A program made the position numbers and the translations under genes. From contig JABJHA010000015.1 in assembly GCA_018662005.1 (NCBI GenBank), forward strand, positions 1 to 64,000: a stretch of DNA of 64,000 nt, read 5' to 3'. Source of the stretch: Rhodospirillaceae bacterium. Lineage in GTDB: Bacteria; Pseudomonadota; Alphaproteobacteria; Rhodospirillales; JABHCV01. Numbering within the stretch: position 1 is the stretch's first letter; every line of letters begins with the position of its first letter. Positions 61,549 through 64,000 of the stretch are shown piece by piece. The notes under the pieces were generated by a model. That model saw nothing but the letters and a program-made list of their open reading frames with translations, made no database searches and had not been told where the DNA came from.

Positions 61549-62127
61549 ATGCCCCAACCCGACCACATCGTCAGGATCGACCTGCCGGACGAAAGCTCAT
61601 TAAATGATGGCTTGAAGAAATACTTCGCCATTTGCATCGATAAACTGGGATTGGTGCCCTACGTTCTGAAATCCCTCATGGGCAACCAGACCAAGTTGTC
61701 CAACTTCATTGCCGTGTACAACGAACTGATGCTCAATGAGGAAGATTGCGGGCTTTCAAAACTCGAACGCGAAATGATCGCCGTCATCGTCTCAAGCGCC
61801 AACCGCTGTTATTACTGTCTGGTCGCGCATGGTCAGGCTGTGCGGGAGTTATCCGGTGACCCGCAACTGGGCGAGATGATGGCCATGAATTACCGGGTCG
61901 CCGAACTGAGCGACCGCCAACGCACCATGCTGGATTTTGCCTGGAAATTGACAAAGACCCCACATGACATTTCAGAATCCGACCGGCAGGGTCTCCGCGA
62001 TGTTGAATTTTCCGATCAGGATATTTTCGATATCACCGATGTGGTTGGCTTTTTTAACTACACCAACCGGCTCGCCCATGGCCTGGACATGATGCCCAAC
62101 CCGGATTATCACGCCATGAGTCGCTAG
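61549..62127 (+). CDS. AhpD-like / carboxymuconolactone decarboxylase family protein
   Basis: 192 residues, helical, with the redox pair CYYC in SSANRCYYCLVAHGQAV. This is the AhpD/peroxidase-related group, which uses the two Cys and a nearby His to reduce peroxides through a partner. The partner is not in the window. The TAG stop is formed by the CTAG start of the 138-bp element copy 2, and the last codons (HAMSR) may have been changed by it. Confidence 0.85.
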   Translation: MPQPDHIVRIDLPDESSLNDGLKKYFAICIDKLGLVPYVLKSLMGNQTKLSNFIAVYNELMLNEEDCGLSKLEREMIAVIVSSANRCYYCLVAHGQAVRELSGDPQLGEMMAMNYRVAELSDRQRTMLDFAWKLTKTPHDISESDRQGLRDVEFSDQDIFDITDVVGFFNYTNRLAHGLDMMPNPDYHAMSR

Positions 62128-62261
62128 AGCCGATCACACTTAAACGGTATCATTACTTGATTCAGTTTAAGTGTGTGAATCGGCTCGCTTTTTAAAAAAT
62201 CGATCAGTTTTTCACGTTTCGTTTGAACACAACGTGTTCAAACGAAACGTGAACTGATCTA
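62124..62261. repeat. 138-bp double-hairpin element, copy 2
   Basis: Same length and termini as the copy at 52499-52636, with about 12 differences. Hairpin 1 spans 62127-62186 and hairpin 2 62202-62259; the second is almost perfectly paired. Several differences between copies are paired changes inside stems (for example GCTTAAAC/GTTTAAGC against ACTTAAAC/GTTTAAGT). It lies between convergent genes and supplies TAG stop codons to both. Confidence 0.88.
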
Positions 62262-62963
62262 GTAATCTTCCCAGCTTTCGTATTTGTCGTCCTTTTTCGT
62301 CTCTTCCAGGTCATCAAAGGTGCCGGGCTTGGCGGCTTCGCCTTCCTTCATGTCGTGCATATCACTGTCCTGCCACTCGGTATCACCATCGCCGTCGCCA
62401 TGATGAACGTAGGCTTCCTGTTGGAAAAAGCTTTCCTCTCCATCTTCATCCTGGAGATTATCCTCGCGATCCTGTTGATCGGCAGGCTCGGTCTCGTCAC
62501 TACTTGAAAGCAAACCGTAAAGAAAAACCATGGCATCGGCCCTTCTTCTGAAAAAACCAACAAGACGGTTGGGGCGGCGGTTATTTTTCCTGCCTGATTT
62601 CTTACGCCTGGATTTTTTGCTCTTTTTCTTAACAAACGCGGCGGCTCTTTCTATACGGTTTTCTTTTACTTTGCCAAGCAACTGCCTGATGGTGGCTTTC
62701 ATAACTGGCAAGCGTTCATCGCTGGCGTCTTCGGGGATCAGTTTTTCAAGAAAAGCCGTCAGTTTGCCCAAAACCGGCATGTCCCGTTCGCGGGTGAAAA
62801 TCGTACGGATAATAGCGTCCGTTTGTTGTTTCAATTGGGCCGGTGTTTTGCACGCCGAAACAACAGCCAGCAACCCGGTTTCCTGATCTTCAAACAGGGC
62901 CTGCCAATCCGTCGTGCCATCGCTGGTTGACGGCCAGTCGCTTTTTTTTGCAATCGCCACCAT
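62259..62963 (-). CDS. Hypothetical protein with basic centre and acidic tail
   Basis: 234 residues in three parts: a helical N-terminal half (LLAVVSACKTPAQLKQQTDAI, VMKATIRQLLGKVKENR), a strongly basic stretch near 110-140 (KKKSKKSRRKKSGRKNNRR) and an acidic Asp/Glu tail. No signal peptide. The basic stretch suggests nucleic-acid binding, but no domain is recognised. The TAG stop is formed by the 138-bp element. The ATG at 62963 has GGAAAA upstream. Confidence 0.6.
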   Translation of the reverse strand: MVAIAKKSDWPSTSDGTTDWQALFEDQETGLLAVVSACKTPAQLKQQTDAIIRTIFTRERDMPVLGKLTAFLEKLIPEDASDERLPVMKATIRQLLGKVKENRIERAAAFVKKKSKKSRRKKSGRKNNRRPNRLVGFFRRRADAMVFLYGLLSSSDETEPADQQDREDNLQDEDGEESFFQQEAYVHHGDGDGDTEWQDSDMHDMKEGEAAKPGTFDDLEETKKDDKYESWEDY

Positions 62964-63112
62964 TCAGATTTTCCGCTTTCACTCGTTTTTGCCCGCTCAC
63001 AGTATAAAAGTACAATTTCGAAAGCTGCACAGTGATGGAGATCACAGAACATAATTGATATGGTAGCAGCGATCGGGGCAGGAAACGTACTAACAAGGGG
63101 GGTTAGTTTAAA

Positions 63113-63556
63113 ATGAAGCTCAATCTGGGCTGCGATCGTGATGTCATATGTTCTTGAACACCTGGGCGCTGATCCACAGGTGTTCCTGGGAATCATGAAG
63201 GAGTTGTACCGTATTTGTGCACCCGACGCGCATATCATCATCACCGTTCCCCATCCGCGGCATGATCATTATCTTTGCGACCCAACCCATGTCCGCCCGG
63301 TTCTTCCCGAAATTCTCAATCTTTTTTCCAAGACTCTGAACCGCCAGTGGAAGGAAATGGGATTGGCCAACACGCCGCTTGGGCTTTATCTGGATGTCGA
63401 TTTTCATCTTGAAAAGATCGAGGTGGTGTTAGCGAGTGGGTTCAGAAGGAAGTCATCGCCGGTAACCTCACCGAGAACGACGTCGCCCACTTGGCAAAAA
63501 CCCAGAACAACATCATTCAGGCCATGCCCATGACTTTGCGGGCGTTAAAAACGTGA
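63113..63556 (+). pseudogene. Broken class I SAM-dependent methyltransferase
   Basis: A start ATGAAGCTCAATCTGGGCTGC encodes MKLNLGC, the beginning of SAM motif I, but the frame stops after 14 codons. The next frame begins IVMSYVLEHL (the motif after the SAM-binding loop) and runs to about 63430, with RICAPDAHIIITVPHPRHDHYLCDPTHVRP as recognisable methyltransferase sequence. The third frame then continues SEWVQKEVIAGNLTENDVAHL to a TGA at 63554. The gene has therefore lost its middle N-terminal part and gained a frameshift near 63425. It probably had about 200-250 residues. It is not expected to be functional. Confidence 0.7.
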
Positions 63557-63572
63557 TTTAGAGAACAGAAAA

Positions 63573-64000
63573 ATGTATCAGCCATCACATTTTCAGGAAC
63601 AACGCATCCCGGTGATGCACGACCTTATGCGTGCGCACCCTTTTGCCACACTCATCAGCAACGGAAGCGACGGCTTGTCGGCAGACCACATCCCGCTGCT
63701 TGTTCACGATGACGGTAGCGAGTGCGGCGTCTTGCGCGGTCACATCGCTAAGGCAAACCCGCTGACCAAAAACATTGATCTGTCCGGGGACGTCTTAGCC
63801 GCCTTTCAGGGGCCCCACCATTACATCACACCAGCGTGGTATCCATCGAAGAAGGAACACGGGAAAGTCGTTCCAACCTGGAACTACGCCATCGTACATG
63901 CCCATGGATCCATACGATTTATCGAGGATGCGAACTGGTTGCTTGATCAGGTCACATCCCTGACATCCCAACAGGAAGCAGGGCAGGAACAGCCATGGGC
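63573..64000 (+). CDS. PaiB-like FMN-binding protein, 3' end outside window
   Basis: 142 codons from ATG 63573 to the window edge. The family signature is clear: MYQPSHFQEQRIPVMHDLM, then LISNGSDGLSADHIPLL, LRGHIAKANPL, FQGPHHYITPAWYPSKKEHG and VPTWNYAIVHAHG. PaiB-type proteins have a split-barrel flavin-binding fold and are called negative transcriptional regulators, though many may be enzymes. The stop is not in the window; the family is about 200-215 residues. Confidence 0.88.
   Translation, partial: MYQPSHFQEQRIPVMHDLMRAHPFATLISNGSDGLSADHIPLLVHDDGSECGVLRGHIAKANPLTKNIDLSGDVLAAFQGPHHYITPAWYPSKKEHGKVVPTWNYAIVHAHGSIRFIEDANWLLDQVTSLTSQQEAGQEQPW

Overview
The window comes from a Gram-negative bacterium that reads most naturally as a sulfur-oxidising alphaproteobacterium of the Rhodospirillales type. 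Evidence is the reverse-type dissimilatory sulfite reductase cluster with dsrEFH and dsrL, the aprM-aprB-aprA operon with a membrane anchor, a zinc-ribbon ATP sulfurylase, heme A synthase, a bactofilin, and the housekeeping blocks pdxH / surface-antigen lipoprotein / dnaJ-like and fabI-aroC. The lineage is an inference from gene content; no rRNA gene, tRNA gene or CRISPR array was recognised.

Layout. 1-3.5 kb: the 5' part of a very large FecR / acidic-repeat / Ala-rich / cadherin-VCBS surface protein on the minus strand, with a small unknown gene behind it. 3.6-8.8 kb (minus): metallophosphoesterase, SlyD-like prolyl isomerase, an unknown gene, then aprA, aprB and aprM with a clear promoter and a 22-bp palindrome upstream. 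9.4-14.4 kb: a 52-residue orphan gene with its own terminator, a small membrane protein and an RND efflux pair. 14.6-21 kb: an HREDGPA-repeat protein, a dienelactone-hydrolase-like protein without a visible nucleophile, a LytTR-TM-TPR regulator, sat, a bactofilin and a second FecR protein. 21-25 kb (minus): an operon of DHH phosphoesterase, C-terminal protease, metallo-hydrolase and secreted nuclease. 25.3-29.5 kb: a nitrate-sensor-like chemoreceptor, ctaA and a TauD-like dioxygenase. 30-45.6 kb: one long plus-strand run, dsrABEFHCMKLJOP, a class II amidotransferase, a TrpD2-like protein, dsrN, a uroporphyrinogen methyltransferase and a CbiX-like chelatase. 45.7-51 kb: a response regulator meeting, stop codon to stop codon, a 1454-residue coiled-coil membrane protein. 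51-64 kb: mixed housekeeping and stress genes, a methyltransferase pseudogene and the start of a PaiB-like gene.

How it works together. rDsr (DsrAB with DsrEFH and DsrC as sulfur carriers, DsrMKJOP as membrane complex and DsrL as NAD(P)H-linked flavoprotein) oxidises stored or delivered sulfane sulfur to sulfite. AprBA with AprM makes APS from sulfite, and Sat releases sulfate and ATP. The siroheme genes at the end of the dsr run (methyltransferase, chelatase, amidase DsrN) supply the sulfite reductase cofactor.

The most unusual items are a 138-bp double-hairpin element present twice, each time between convergent genes, with compensatory base changes in its stems and ends that supply stop codons; a giant membrane-anchored coiled coil built on a 25-residue period; a promoter-plus-palindrome arrangement at the apr operon; and a hairpin separating dsrC from dsrM.
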